DNA from: JAWLHA01 sp041690535
Lineage (GTDB): Bacteria; Pseudomonadota; Gammaproteobacteria; Thiohalomonadales; Thiohalomonadaceae
Direction of reading: 5' to 3'
Assembly (NCBI GenBank): GCA_041690535.1
Contig: JAWLHA010000018.1
Coordinates: 4,110-68,109, forward strand
Length of the DNA: 64,000 nucleotides
A program made the position numbers and the translations under genes. A model generated the notes under the pieces. That model was not told the origin of the DNA, searched no databases, and saw only the letters and a list, made by a program, of their open reading frames with translations. Below, piece by piece: positions 16,055 to 24,811 of this stretch (positions are counted from its first letter, which is position 1; every line of letters begins with the position of its first letter).

Positions 16055-17620
16055 TCAAAGGGCGGGGCTTGTCCCTTGCTCGCCCAGTCCGGGGCCCAAC
16101 TCCTGCTCCCGCAGCAGATACCGCTGTACCTTGCCGGAGGTGGTCTTGGGCAGGGCGCCGACGATGATCACTTTCTTGGGCACCTTGTGGGCGGCGAGCT
16201 GTCGGCGGCAGTGATGCTGTATTGCCATGGGGGTCAGTGCGCAGCCCGGGCGCGCGACCACCAGGCACTTGATGACTTGTCCCAGAATGGGGTCGGGCAC
16301 CCCCACCGCGGCGACCTCCTCGACGCCGGGCAGCTCGGCCACCGCCTCCTCGATCTCGCCGGGGCTGACCCGGTGGGCACCGGTCTTGATCATGTCCGAT
16401 CGGCGTCCGTCGATGTAGAGGTATCCCTCCTCATCGGTGTGCCCGAGGTCACCGGTATGCAGCCACCCATCCCTGATCACTTGGGCGGTCGCCTCGGGAT
16501 CGCGCCAGTATCCCAACATGATGTTGTTGCCGCGGGCGCAGATCTCGCCGGTGACATTCGGCGCCAGCGGGCGGCCGGTCTCATCGCGCACCTCCAGCGT
16601 GACCCCCGGGATGGCGATGCCCACAGAGCCCAGCTTCGCCTCCAGTCGGGCGGGGGGCAGGTAGGCGAGCCGCGCGGTCGCCTCGGTCTGGCCGTACATG
16701 ACGTAAATGTCGGTATGCGGCAGAGCTTTTCGCAGTTGTGCCGTGGTCGCCGGCGCCATGGCGCCTCCCGCCTGCGTGATGTAGCGCAGCGAGGCGAGGC
16801 TGTACTCCTCGAGGCGCACCCGGCTGAGCAACAACGCGAACGTGGTGGGTACGCCGGAGAATCCCGTCGCGCGGTGGTGGGCCACCGACTCCATGACCCG
16901 GTGCGGAAACAGCATGTTGTCCTCGAGCACCAGACTGCCGCCCACCGCCAGGTGGGTGTGGAGCACGGAGTTGCCATAGGAGTAACTGAACGGCAGGACG
17001 TTCACCACCCGGTCCTCCTCGTTCAGATTGAGGTAGGCGAGGATGGAGTCCACGTTCGTTGCCAGGTTTGCATGGCTCAGCGTGACCCCCTTGGGGCGGC
17101 CGGTCGTTCCGGAGGTGTAGATGATTGCGGCTGGCGCCTCGGTGCGGCAATTGGAAAAGTCGACCTCGTCCGCCGGGCCGAGCGACCTCACGGCGCCACC
17201 GGCTTCGACGGGTATCACCTGAAGGCGTTTACCCGCCATGGCGAGTACCGCGCTCAACTCCGGATGGCGGGGATCGGCAAAAAGCCAGCGACACTCGCTG
17301 TGGTCGAGCAGGCCGCAGAGATCCCGCGCTTTCGCTGCCGTGTTGAAGGCGACCGCCACTGCGCCTGCAGCCAGTGAGCCGTAGTAGACCGCCACGTAAT
17401 CGATGCTGTTGGCCATGAGCAGCCCGACGCGATCGCCGCGTCGCAGCCCGTTTCGACGCAGGAGTGTGGCGATGGTTCGAACCCGATGCCACAGGTCGCC
17501 ATAGGTGATCGCGCTATCGCCATGGATGATGGCGGTGCGATCGGCGAAACGGGTGGCGCTACTGTGGAGTCGTGATACCAGCGTTGCGCCGGCAGTGGAC
17601 GGGCCAGCTTGTTCGATCAT
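16055..17620 (-). CDS. AMP-forming acyl-CoA ligase / adenylating enzyme
   Basis: A 521-residue ANL-superfamily enzyme that activates a carboxylic acid as acyl-AMP and probably passes it to CoA or a carrier thiol. The A3 motif YTSGTTGRPKG is at residues 168-178, MYGQTEATARL is A5-like, GWLHTGDLGHTDEEGYL holds the A7 Asp, and the A10 lysine is in TTSGKVQRYLL near residue 500. It lies divergent from glmS in a polysaccharide and PEP-CTERM locus. The acyl substrate is unknown. The start ATG 17620 has AGGAGA upstream; an open extension of 62 codons has no family support. Confidence 0.85.
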   Translation of the reverse strand: MIEQAGPSTAGATLVSRLHSSATRFADRTAIIHGDSAITYGDLWHRVRTIATLLRRNGLRRGDRVGLLMANSIDYVAVYYGSLAAGAVAVAFNTAAKARDLCGLLDHSECRWLFADPRHPELSAVLAMAGKRLQVIPVEAGGAVRSLGPADEVDFSNCRTEAPAAIIYTSGTTGRPKGVTLSHANLATNVDSILAYLNLNEEDRVVNVLPFSYSYGNSVLHTHLAVGGSLVLEDNMLFPHRVMESVAHHRATGFSGVPTTFALLLSRVRLEEYSLASLRYITQAGGAMAPATTAQLRKALPHTDIYVMYGQTEATARLAYLPPARLEAKLGSVGIAIPGVTLEVRDETGRPLAPNVTGEICARGNNIMLGYWRDPEATAQVIRDGWLHTGDLGHTDEEGYLYIDGRRSDMIKTGAHRVSPGEIEEAVAELPGVEEVAAVGVPDPILGQVIKCLVVARPGCALTPMAIQHHCRRQLAAHKVPKKVIIVGALPKTTSGKVQRYLLREQELGPGLGEQGTSPAL

Positions 17621-18150
17621 GAGGCGGAAGTCTCCTGCGTGCGTTTTCGGAGGTGCAGTGAAGCAGAGCGATGCCTTTCTTTTAGTCGAACGTTTGCCGC
17701 CATGCACCCCCACGGATTCAAAGGGGGAACGAAGGAGACCACGGCAACAGCCACTGTCTGCCCGCCACAAGCGCGAGCGGTCGTTATGGACCTGCGGACC
17801 ACGCATCAGCTGTCAGCTTGCGCTGACAAGGGGGGGAGGGGTTTCCCGCCGGGCCACTGAGGGATGTCCCTCATGGTCGACTTCTGCGGCTTTGAACTAA
17901 CGTTCAAGACGTTTCACCACAAATATCGAGGGGAGCGCCTCGGGGCAGGAGGGATTCGTTCTGTCACGAGGTGGGCTTGCCTCAAGGGAAGCGATTTTCT
18001 TGCCGGAGCTCGAAGCCGACACAGGCGGGAGCGCAGAGTCAAGGGCGCGTCCAAACGGTGGTGCTTGGGCGTGCGGGTACTCGCAGGGAACGAACTCCCG
18101 TAGGTGCAACGGAATGTCCAAGCGAGATTCGGACCTGGGGAGGAGCTGCC
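17621..18150. promoter_or_regulatory. 530-bp divergent regulatory region
   Basis: This region separates the ligase gene (minus) from glmS (plus), so it must carry promoters in both directions. An inverted repeat TGTCAGC-TTGC-GCTGACA lies at 17811-17828 and is a candidate operator. Short open frames here do not look coding. I see no convincing sigma-54 or sigma-70 pair, and no recognisable glmS ribozyme; that class is essentially confined to Firmicutes. Confidence 0.4.
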
Positions 18151-19971
18151 ATGTGCGGAATTGTCGGGGCTGTGGGGAGTGGTTCCATTGTTGCCACGCT
18201 GTTGAACGGGTTGGCGCGTCTTGAATACCGTGGCTACGACTCGGCGGGGATCGCGACCGTCGCGGATCGAACGATTCACTGTCGCAGAGCGGAGGGGAAA
18301 CTGCAAAATCTGAACAGACTGGTCATGGACGACCCCATCGAGGGGGCCATCGGGATCGCCCATACCCGGTGGGCCACCCATGGCCGTCCCTCGGTCTGCA
18401 ATGCCCACCCGCACATCAGCGGCCGTGTGGCGGTCGTGCACAATGGGATCGTGGAGAACTATCTCACGCTGCGTCAGGAGTTGCTCAGCGACGGCTACCC
18501 GTTCCACAGCGAGACCGATACGGAGGTCATCCCGGTCTTGATATCGCGCTATCTGGATGAGGGGCTGGAGCCGTTTGATGCCATTCGGGCCGCCTTTGGC
18601 CGGCTGCGGGGGAGCTATGCCGTGGGCGCCCTGTTTGCCGACGATCCGGAGACCATCTATGCCACCCGCTTGGGCAGTCCGCTGGCCGTCGGCATCGCTT
18701 CCGGCATGGGGATCGTTGCCTCCGACGCGGTGGCGCTCGGCGATTCGGTGTCCGCGGCGACCTACATCGAGGAGCGGGATGTGGCCGTGATCACCGCCCG
18801 CGACGTCGCCGTGTACGACCATGCGGGCAGAAGGGCGGAGCGGGTGAGCAGACCCCTGGATAGTGCCGTGCGGACCATCGGCAAGGGGGCCTATCGACAC
18901 TTCATGGCCAAGGAGATCCATGAGCAGCCGGAAGCCATCGCCAACACGCTGGCGGACCTGAGGGGCCAGACAGGCGCCCTTCGGAGGTCGGGCAGTGAGT
19001 TTCCGCTCGAGGAGCTGCCGCGTCTTGCCATCGTGGCCTGCGGCACCTCCTACTACGCGGGCCTGGTGGCCAAGTACTGGTTCGAGACCCTTGCCGCGCT
19101 TCCCGTGGATGTCGATCTCGCTTCGGAATTCCGCTACCGCAACCTGCTGCTTCCGCCGCGTGGGGCCGCGCTGTTCATCTCGCAGTCGGGGGAGACGGCC
19201 GATACGATTGCAGCCCTGCGCTTCGCCCGCCAGGCGGCCGGGCAGTACATCGTCTCGGTGGTGAACGTGCCCGAGAGCAGCATCGCGCGGGAGTCGGACC
19301 TGGTGCTGCGTACTCACTGCGGTCCCGAGATCGGCGTGGCATCGACCAAGGCCTTTACCACCCAGCTGGCGGTGCTGCTCCAGCTGGCCATCCACATCGC
19401 GCAACAAAACGGCAGAAATCGTGCGATCGCCGACGCTCTGGAACAGCAGAGCCGGCTGCTTCCCCAACGGGTCGAGGGGGTGTTGGCGATGGAGCCGCAA
19501 CTGGCGGCCATGGCACAGTGGCTGGCTCCGGCCACCAACGCCCTCTACCTCGGGCGCGGACTCTGTTATCCCATCGCCCTCGAGGGAGCCCTGAAGCTGA
19601 AGGAGATCTCCTACATCCATGCCGAAGGATATGCCGCCGGCGAGATGAAGCACGGTCCCATCGCCCTGCTGGATGAGCAGATGCCGGTCGTCGTCCTGGC
19701 CCCCTGCGACGCGCTGTTCGAAAAGACCGCATCCAACCTGAGAGAGGTGCGGGCCCGCGGTGCCAAGGTGCTGTTGATCACGGACGGCCGTGGGGCGGAG
19801 TGCATGGGGGCGGAGGCGGACGCCGTCGTCGCCCTGCCGGAGACCGAACCGCTGCTTACCCCGTTCGTCTATTCGGTCGCGGTTCAGTTACTCGCCTATC
19901 ACGCCGCCGTCCTGAGAGGCACCGATGTGGACCAGCCCCGCAATCTCGCCAAATCGGTGACGGTTGAATAG
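18151..19971 (+). CDS. glmS: glutamine-fructose-6-phosphate aminotransferase (isomerising)
   Basis: GlmS makes glucosamine-6-phosphate from fructose-6-phosphate and glutamine, the entry step to UDP-GlcNAc. The 606-residue protein has the N-terminal Ntn glutaminase starting MCGIVGAVG with nucleophile Cys2, HTRWATHG, and HNGIVENY. Two SIS domains follow (ACGTSYYAG, SQSGETADT, GAEGYAAGEMKHGP-like), and it ends KSVTVE as in E. coli. GGGGAGGAG precedes the ATG. A ligase gene follows after 3 bp. Its place in a polysaccharide locus suggests a pathway-dedicated copy; whether the genome has another glmS cannot be seen. Confidence 0.93.
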   Translation: MCGIVGAVGSGSIVATLLNGLARLEYRGYDSAGIATVADRTIHCRRAEGKLQNLNRLVMDDPIEGAIGIAHTRWATHGRPSVCNAHPHISGRVAVVHNGIVENYLTLRQELLSDGYPFHSETDTEVIPVLISRYLDEGLEPFDAIRAAFGRLRGSYAVGALFADDPETIYATRLGSPLAVGIASGMGIVASDAVALGDSVSAATYIEERDVAVITARDVAVYDHAGRRAERVSRPLDSAVRTIGKGAYRHFMAKEIHEQPEAIANTLADLRGQTGALRRSGSEFPLEELPRLAIVACGTSYYAGLVAKYWFETLAALPVDVDLASEFRYRNLLLPPRGAALFISQSGETADTIAALRFARQAAGQYIVSVVNVPESSIARESDLVLRTHCGPEIGVASTKAFTTQLAVLLQLAIHIAQQNGRNRAIADALEQQSRLLPQRVEGVLAMEPQLAAMAQWLAPATNALYLGRGLCYPIALEGALKLKEISYIHAEGYAAGEMKHGPIALLDEQMPVVVLAPCDALFEKTASNLREVRARGAKVLLITDGRGAECMGAEADAVVALPETEPLLTPFVYSVAVQLLAYHAAVLRGTDVDQPRNLAKSVTVE

Positions 19972-19974
19972 TCC

Positions 19975-21567
19975 ATGAGCGGGCTGGTTCACCGGCTCCT
20001 GTTCCAGCAGGCCGCGCACCGACCCGAGCAGGAGGCGATCCGCTTTGCGGGCGAGGGGTCCGCGTATGCCGAGCTGGCCCAGAACGTGGAGCGTGCCGCA
20101 TCCGCATTCGTGCGCATGGGGCTAAAGCGCCACGATCGCGTCGCCGTCTGCCTGCCCAAGTCGCCGGAGGCGGTGGCGGCGCTCTTCGGCGCCGCGGCGG
20201 CAGGCGGGGTGTTCGTACCCGTCAACCCCGTGTTGAAGCCCTTTCAAATCGCCCACATCATCCGCGATGCCGGGGCCCGCTTCCTCGTGACCACGGCGGA
20301 GCGTTGGCCCGCCCTTGGCGGGGCCGTGGAGCGCGCTCCCACCCTGAAGGGGATCATTCAGGTGGGAGAGCGCCTCGCGGAGGCCTCGCTCGAGAGCGTG
20401 CTCTGGCGGGACTTTGTCGCCTCGGGCGACGGCGGTCCAACCCATCGCAGCATCGACGCGGATCTGGCCGCGCTGATCTACACCTCTGGCAGTGTGGGGC
20501 CTCCCAAAGGGGTTGCGCTATCCCATCGCAACCTCACCTGCGGCGCTGCGAGCGTGGCCGAGTATCTGGGCAACCGCCCCGGAGATCGGCTTCTCGCCCT
20601 CCTGCCGTTGAGTTTCGATTATGGGCTCAGCCAACTCACCACCGCTTTTCAGTGCGGCGGCTGTGCAGTGCTCATGAATTACTTCGCCCCTCAGGAGGTG
20701 GTCCAGACCGTGATACGGGAGCGGATCACGGGGATGGCGGGGGTCCCCTCACTCTGGATCCAGCTGGCTGGTGCCGCGTGGCCCGAGGCGGCGGGCGTTT
20801 CGTTGCGGTACATCACCAACTCGGGGGGAGCCATGCCGCTTCCCGTCGTGACCACCCTGCGCGAAAAGTTGCCGCGGACCTCGATCTATCTGATGTACGG
20901 ATTCACTGAGGCATTTCGCAGCACCTTTCTCTCTCCCGACCAACTGGCGCGGCGCCCCGAGTCCATCGGCAAGGCCATCCCCAATGCGGAAATACTGGTG
21001 CTGCGGGATGACGGAACCCCCTGCGCGCCGGGCGAGCCGGGGGAGCTGGTGCATCGGGGCAGCCTGGTGGCCCGAGGCTACTGGAACGCCCCGGAGCGGA
21101 CTGCCGAACGCTTCCGTCCACTGCCCACCGCCCTTGACGGGGCCCCGGAGATCGCCGCCTGGTCGGGAGACCTGGTCAAGTCGGATGAGGAGGGATTCCT
21201 CTATTTCATCGGCCGCAAGGACGACCTCATCAAGACGGTGGGTTTCCGGGTGAGCCCCACTGAAGTGGAAGAGGTCATCTATGCCGCGGGAGTGAAGGGG
21301 GAGGTCGTTGCCTTCGGTGTGCCCGAGCCGTTGCTCGGCCACGCCATCATCGTTGCGCTCCGACCCGCTGCGCCGGAGGAGGATGCCGTTTCCCTGCTGA
21401 AGATCTGTCGCAGGGCGTTGCCCCGGCACATGGTCCCTGCGCAGGTGTGGCTGGTGGACGAGCTACCCTACAACCAGAACGGCAAGCCGGATCGCAGGGC
21501 CTTGCGTGCCCTCTTCCTCCAGGCGTCTGTGGTGCCCGAGGGCGGAGCCAGGGCACCGGCCGGGTAA
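19975..21567 (+). CDS. acyl-CoA ligase, exosortase-A-system-associated type
   Basis: A 530-residue AMP-forming ligase. The A3 motif is YTSGSVGPPKG at residues 169-179, followed by LPLSFDYGLSQLTTAF, MYGFTEAFRSTF and PESIGKAIPNAEILVLRDDG. This wording matches my memory of the AMP-ligase family linked to exosortase type 1 (XrtA) loci, rather than ordinary fatty-acid ligases. The catalytic C-terminal lysine lies in NQNGKPDRRAL. It is co-transcribed with glmS (3-bp gap). The substrate is unknown. No exosortase, carrier protein or PEP-CTERM decarboxylase partner is in the window, although a PEP-CTERM protein is encoded 3 kb away. Confidence 0.82.
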   Translation: MSGLVHRLLFQQAAHRPEQEAIRFAGEGSAYAELAQNVERAASAFVRMGLKRHDRVAVCLPKSPEAVAALFGAAAAGGVFVPVNPVLKPFQIAHIIRDAGARFLVTTAERWPALGGAVERAPTLKGIIQVGERLAEASLESVLWRDFVASGDGGPTHRSIDADLAALIYTSGSVGPPKGVALSHRNLTCGAASVAEYLGNRPGDRLLALLPLSFDYGLSQLTTAFQCGGCAVLMNYFAPQEVVQTVIRERITGMAGVPSLWIQLAGAAWPEAAGVSLRYITNSGGAMPLPVVTTLREKLPRTSIYLMYGFTEAFRSTFLSPDQLARRPESIGKAIPNAEILVLRDDGTPCAPGEPGELVHRGSLVARGYWNAPERTAERFRPLPTALDGAPEIAAWSGDLVKSDEEGFLYFIGRKDDLIKTVGFRVSPTEVEEVIYAAGVKGEVVAFGVPEPLLGHAIIVALRPAAPEEDAVSLLKICRRALPRHMVPAQVWLVDELPYNQNGKPDRRALRALFLQASVVPEGGARAPAG

Positions 21568-21599
21568 CCGGTCGGTGGATGCAAACGGGCCCCAACAGG

Positions 21600-21866
21600 C
21601 AGGGTGAACGCATACAAACGTCACGGCCGTGCTGTGAGCGACGTAAGTCCTTGAAAGCAGGTCCGCTGTGAATACGACCGACATGGATGTCGGGAGTGAA
21701 GATTATGCAGGAGCAATCATCTTCCATCCCTGTACGCTCGACGGCCGCGGCCGCTTCGGGCATCCTGCCCTCCCGCGGCATAAGTGCGTCCTTGCACCCA
21801 TCCATGCGGCCGACGACCTGCTTTCAAGGACTTACATCACTCTTGGGTAAGTATGCGTTCACCCTG
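21600..21866. mobile_element. CAGGG-ended MITE, copy 3 (267 bp, longest form)
   Basis: Bounded by CAGGGTGAACGCATAC and its complement, with the perfect 10-bp direct repeat CCCCAACAGG on both sides (21590-21599 and 21867-21876). In addition to the 166-bp core it carries two inserted modules: one with GACATGGATGTC and GAAGATTATGCAGGAGCAAT, and one around GGCATAAGTGCGTCCTTGCA. It lies between convergent genes, 22 bp from the stop at 21889. Confidence 0.93.
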
Positions 21867-21888
21867 CCCCAACAGGAAGGATCACCGC

Positions 21889-23040
21889 TCACCCTGCCCG
21901 CTGCGGCAGGGGCCCTTCGCCCTGCAGGATAGTGGCCATGCGCGCGAGATCACGGGGGGTGACTCCACGGTGAGTCGGAAGGGTGAGGAGGCGCTCCGCG
22001 AAGGCGCGTGCATGGGACAGCTCCAAGGGGGCGACCACGCCCTGCACGCCGGGCAGAAGCGGCAGCACGGACGGGTACATGGTGGAGACGCCAAGGCCCG
22101 CCTGGGACAGCCGCTGCACCAGCTCGCAGCGGATGGCGGCATCGGGGGCAAGGATTGGATAGCGGAGCAGTCGAGGGGGATTCGGTGCGCAGTTCGCCGC
22201 GAGGTCCGTAACCCTCGGGATCCGCTGCAACATCGAGGCGATGGCCCGCTGCACATCGCCGCCGTTGCCCAGGTGGTACCGGACGGCAGGGCCCAACCGT
22301 TGGAGGCGGGCGGGGTCCATCGCCTCGATCTGCAACAGCGGGTGGTACCGTGTCTCCCCCAGATGCAACCCCGGCAGTGAGCAGGGCAGCCAATAGAGCC
22401 AGCGGCTGCGCAGCAGATTGTAGACCAACGCGCTCACGGTGAAGGGTACGGACAGCCGCCCCCTGGCGGGTGTGACGGGACGCGGCAGCTGCGCGGCCAA
22501 CTCCATCGAGCGGCTCAGTACGGCCCCGCCCCCCAGCAGCGAAACCGGTTTGCCGCGACCGAAGCTGAGGATCACATAGTCTCCCCGCAGCGCGTCGACC
22601 GACGTCGGGAACGCCTGGGCACGGTCCTCGATGAGCAGCGCGTGGCTGCTGCGGGCCCGGGCCTGCAACGGCTCAAGCCGCTCGGGTAGACCGAGCAGAC
22701 TTGCGGCAACGATGGCAACCGTGGCCGGGCCGAGCAGCGCGTCCACCGCGGCAAGGTCGAGCCAGGGGCGCTCCGGTTCGAAGTCGACCGCCACGGGGGA
22801 GAGCCCCGCGTACGCGGCGGCACTGACAAGGTCGGGACAACCGTAGCCCGGCAGCAGCACCTGCGGAGCAGCAACCGCCTTCCTCCGTGCGGCCGCAATG
22901 AGCGCCGCGGCCAATGCGGCGGTGCCCGAGCGAAAGTAGCTGATCCGGTAGGGAGCGAACCGTTCGGCGATCTCCGAGGGATCTCCGGATTGGAAGACGA
23001 CCGGATCTCCGGCCGGTGGCAGTCGCGGCAGTCGGCTCAT
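21889..23040 (-). CDS. DegT/DnrJ/EryC1-type PLP aminotransferase-like protein
   Basis: A 383-residue fold-type I PLP protein. ISYFRSGTAALAAAL aligns with the cofactor-binding start of DegT enzymes. IEDRAQAFPTS matches the usual EDAAQ, and the lysine in FGRGKPVSLLGGGAVLS is the likely Schiff-base residue. These enzymes aminate nucleotide sugars, but the family alignment is loose and a different PLP role is possible. The start ATG overlaps the stop of the upstream glycosyltransferase (TAATG), so the two are coupled. An in-frame start 21 bp earlier is less likely. Confidence 0.72.
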   Translation of the reverse strand: MSRLPRLPPAGDPVVFQSGDPSEIAERFAPYRISYFRSGTAALAAALIAAARRKAVAAPQVLLPGYGCPDLVSAAAYAGLSPVAVDFEPERPWLDLAAVDALLGPATVAIVAASLLGLPERLEPLQARARSSHALLIEDRAQAFPTSVDALRGDYVILSFGRGKPVSLLGGGAVLSRSMELAAQLPRPVTPARGRLSVPFTVSALVYNLLRSRWLYWLPCSLPGLHLGETRYHPLLQIEAMDPARLQRLGPAVRYHLGNGGDVQRAIASMLQRIPRVTDLAANCAPNPPRLLRYPILAPDAAIRCELVQRLSQAGLGVSTMYPSVLPLLPGVQGVVAPLELSHARAFAERLLTLPTHRGVTPRDLARMATILQGEGPLPQRAG

Positions 23041-24167
23041 TATCGGGTCGAGGGTTGCCACACTGTCATGCGTCGCCCCAGGAGGTAGGCGATGGTGGCG
23101 TGAGCGATGGCCAGATTGGCCTGTGCAAAGAAATAGGGGATGCGGACCAGCGCTGCACTACGCAATCTGTTCGACAGAGCCCCCGCGCCGATCAGGCCAT
23201 AGAACAGCAGTTGCAGCAGCAGTGCGAGGTCATAGGGCCAGCCCTCTCCGGTAAGGGCCAGCGAAGCCCCGAACAGGATCAGCAAAAACCACGGCACCAG
23301 CCAACGCATGACCTTGTGGCTCCAGACCTGGAAGGCGAACAGGCCGAAGGTGATCGGATTGAGCACTTCAGGGTGGCGGAGCAGTCCGGTGATACCGCGC
23401 AGCACCGTGCGATACTTCCTTTGGTACTCGCGGCGCTCGTCCTTGATGCTGCTGTAGATCCCCACCAGCCCGGGGGCGGAGACGGCAATGTAACCGGCCT
23501 TCACCGACTCCAACGCGGTGTTGAAGTCGCTGGGCGCGAGGGTATCCCAGTGCTCGCAGACGGCCTTGCGCGCAGCGAAGAACGAGCCGCTCAGCCCTAC
23601 CAGACCACGCACACGCGACTCGAGACGTCGGAGCCACATCTCATAGCGGACATACAGCCCTTCGCCGACCACGTTTCCATCGGCCGAGACAAACCGGTCT
23701 TCGCTGGATATGGCACCGACCATGGGGTCGGAAAAGGCCCTGGCCACCCGTGACAGACTCTCCGGCGGAAGGGTTGTCGCCACGTCTGAAAACACGATGA
23801 TCTCCCCGCATGCGGACTGCACCGCCTGATGTTGCGCGTACTCCTTCCCCTGCCGCCCCTCGGCCCGTACCAGGCGGATTCCTTCCTCCTTGTAACCAGT
23901 GACGATGGTGTCGGTGCGATCGGTCGAGGCATCGGAGGCGACGATGACTTCGAGGCGATCGCGCGGGTAATCGAGGGCCAGCGTGTTCCGAAGTTTGGCG
24001 TCGATGCGCGCCTCTTCGTTGTAGGCGGTGATAATGACCGTCATCGGGGGAAGGGCTTGAGGCGTGCTGTCCGTTCGGATTCTCTTGGGAAGCAGGAGAA
24101 GGATCAACGGGTAGAGAAAATAGCTGTAAAGCGAACCGACGAGGCATAACCAGAATAGAATATCCAT
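23040..24167 (-). CDS. family 2 glycosyltransferase, membrane-bound
   Basis: A 375-residue inner-membrane glycosyltransferase. Residues 1-27 are a membrane segment (FWLCLVGSLYSYFLYPLILL). A GT2 domain follows with VIITAYNEEARIDAKL, ASDASTDRTD (DxD-like region) and VFSDVATTLPPES, and two or three membrane segments are at the C terminus (about 275-360). The layout resembles processive or lipid-linked glycan synthases. The ATG at 24167 has AAGGGA upstream. It probably extends the glycan assembled by this locus; donor and acceptor are unknown. Confidence 0.85.
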   Translation of the reverse strand: MDILFWLCLVGSLYSYFLYPLILLLLPKRIRTDSTPQALPPMTVIITAYNEEARIDAKLRNTLALDYPRDRLEVIVASDASTDRTDTIVTGYKEEGIRLVRAEGRQGKEYAQHQAVQSACGEIIVFSDVATTLPPESLSRVARAFSDPMVGAISSEDRFVSADGNVVGEGLYVRYEMWLRRLESRVRGLVGLSGSFFAARKAVCEHWDTLAPSDFNTALESVKAGYIAVSAPGLVGIYSSIKDERREYQRKYRTVLRGITGLLRHPEVLNPITFGLFAFQVWSHKVMRWLVPWFLLILFGASLALTGEGWPYDLALLLQLLFYGLIGAGALSNRLRSAALVRIPYFFAQANLAIAHATIAYLLGRRMTVWQPSTR

Positions 24168-24347
24168 GCGTCCCTTCCGCCTGTTTTTTCGGGGATCCCC
24201 GCTTCCGTCGTTTCGGGTTGCCTGATCCGACCAAGATGACACGCTGTTGCAGCGCGTCGTTCGAAGTTTTATCCAGAAAGTATAGAACGGCGCCTGAAGG
24301 GTACTGGGGAAAACGTGGAACGGGGTGTGAAAAGCGGGGGGAACGGG

Positions 24348-24513
24348 CAGGGTGAACGCATACTTACCCAAGAGCGATGTAAGTCCTTGAAAGCAGGTCG
24401 TCGGCCGCATGGACGCGGCCGTCGAGCGTACAGGGATGAATTCACAGCGTACCTGCTTTCAAGGACTTACATCGCTCACAGCACGGCGGCGACGTTAGTA
24501 TGCGTTCACCCTG
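24348..24513. mobile_element. CAGGG-ended MITE, copy 4 (166 bp, reverse orientation)
   Basis: A 166-bp copy lying in the opposite orientation to copy 1 (the ACCCAAGAGCG side is on the left). It has the perfect 10-bp direct repeat GGGGAACGGG at 24338-24347 and 24514-24523. It sits in the divergent region between the glycosyltransferase and the PEP-CTERM gene, about 200 bp upstream of the sigma-54 promoter. Confidence 0.93.
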
Positions 24514-24715
24514 GGGGAACGGGTGCGCTGGCCCGCTGCGTTTCCTTGTGTGGGCACCGGGGGCCATACCGGGCTTCCCTCAGCGCGTCGCGTGTTGCGA
24601 AACGCCCGGGGTAGGGACACACAGGAGTCGACACCCATGACAGTTCTCACCGAGTCTACGCCCCGGTTGAATGCTGAGGAAGACAAGTGATTGTTGTGGA
24701 AGCGTTGTTTTGTTT

Positions 24716-24732
24716 TGGCACGCCTGTTGCTA
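24716..24732 (+). promoter_or_regulatory. sigma-54 (-24/-12) promoter of the PEP-CTERM gene
   Basis: TGGCACG-CCTG-TTGCTA matches the RpoN consensus TGGCACG-N4-TTGCW at every conserved position, with the invariant GG and GC in correct spacing. Transcription would begin near 24742, leaving a leader of about 70 nt that ends in AAGGAGGC before the ATG at 24812. Sigma-54 control by PrsK/PrsR has been described for PEP-CTERM genes in floc-forming bacteria. The activator site upstream is not identified. Confidence 0.85.
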
Positions 24733-24811
24733 ATTCACTTGGGTCGTTGTAGTTGCAGTTTGGATGTCATGTGCATTGGAGTTCATCTGCCGACACATAA
24801 GGAGGCTTTAG

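Noticed and set aside
21668..21850. Small open frames inside the MITE copies, such as one beginning MNTTDMDVG
   Set aside because: They follow from the repeat sequence, differ between copies and are broken in most, so they are not genes.
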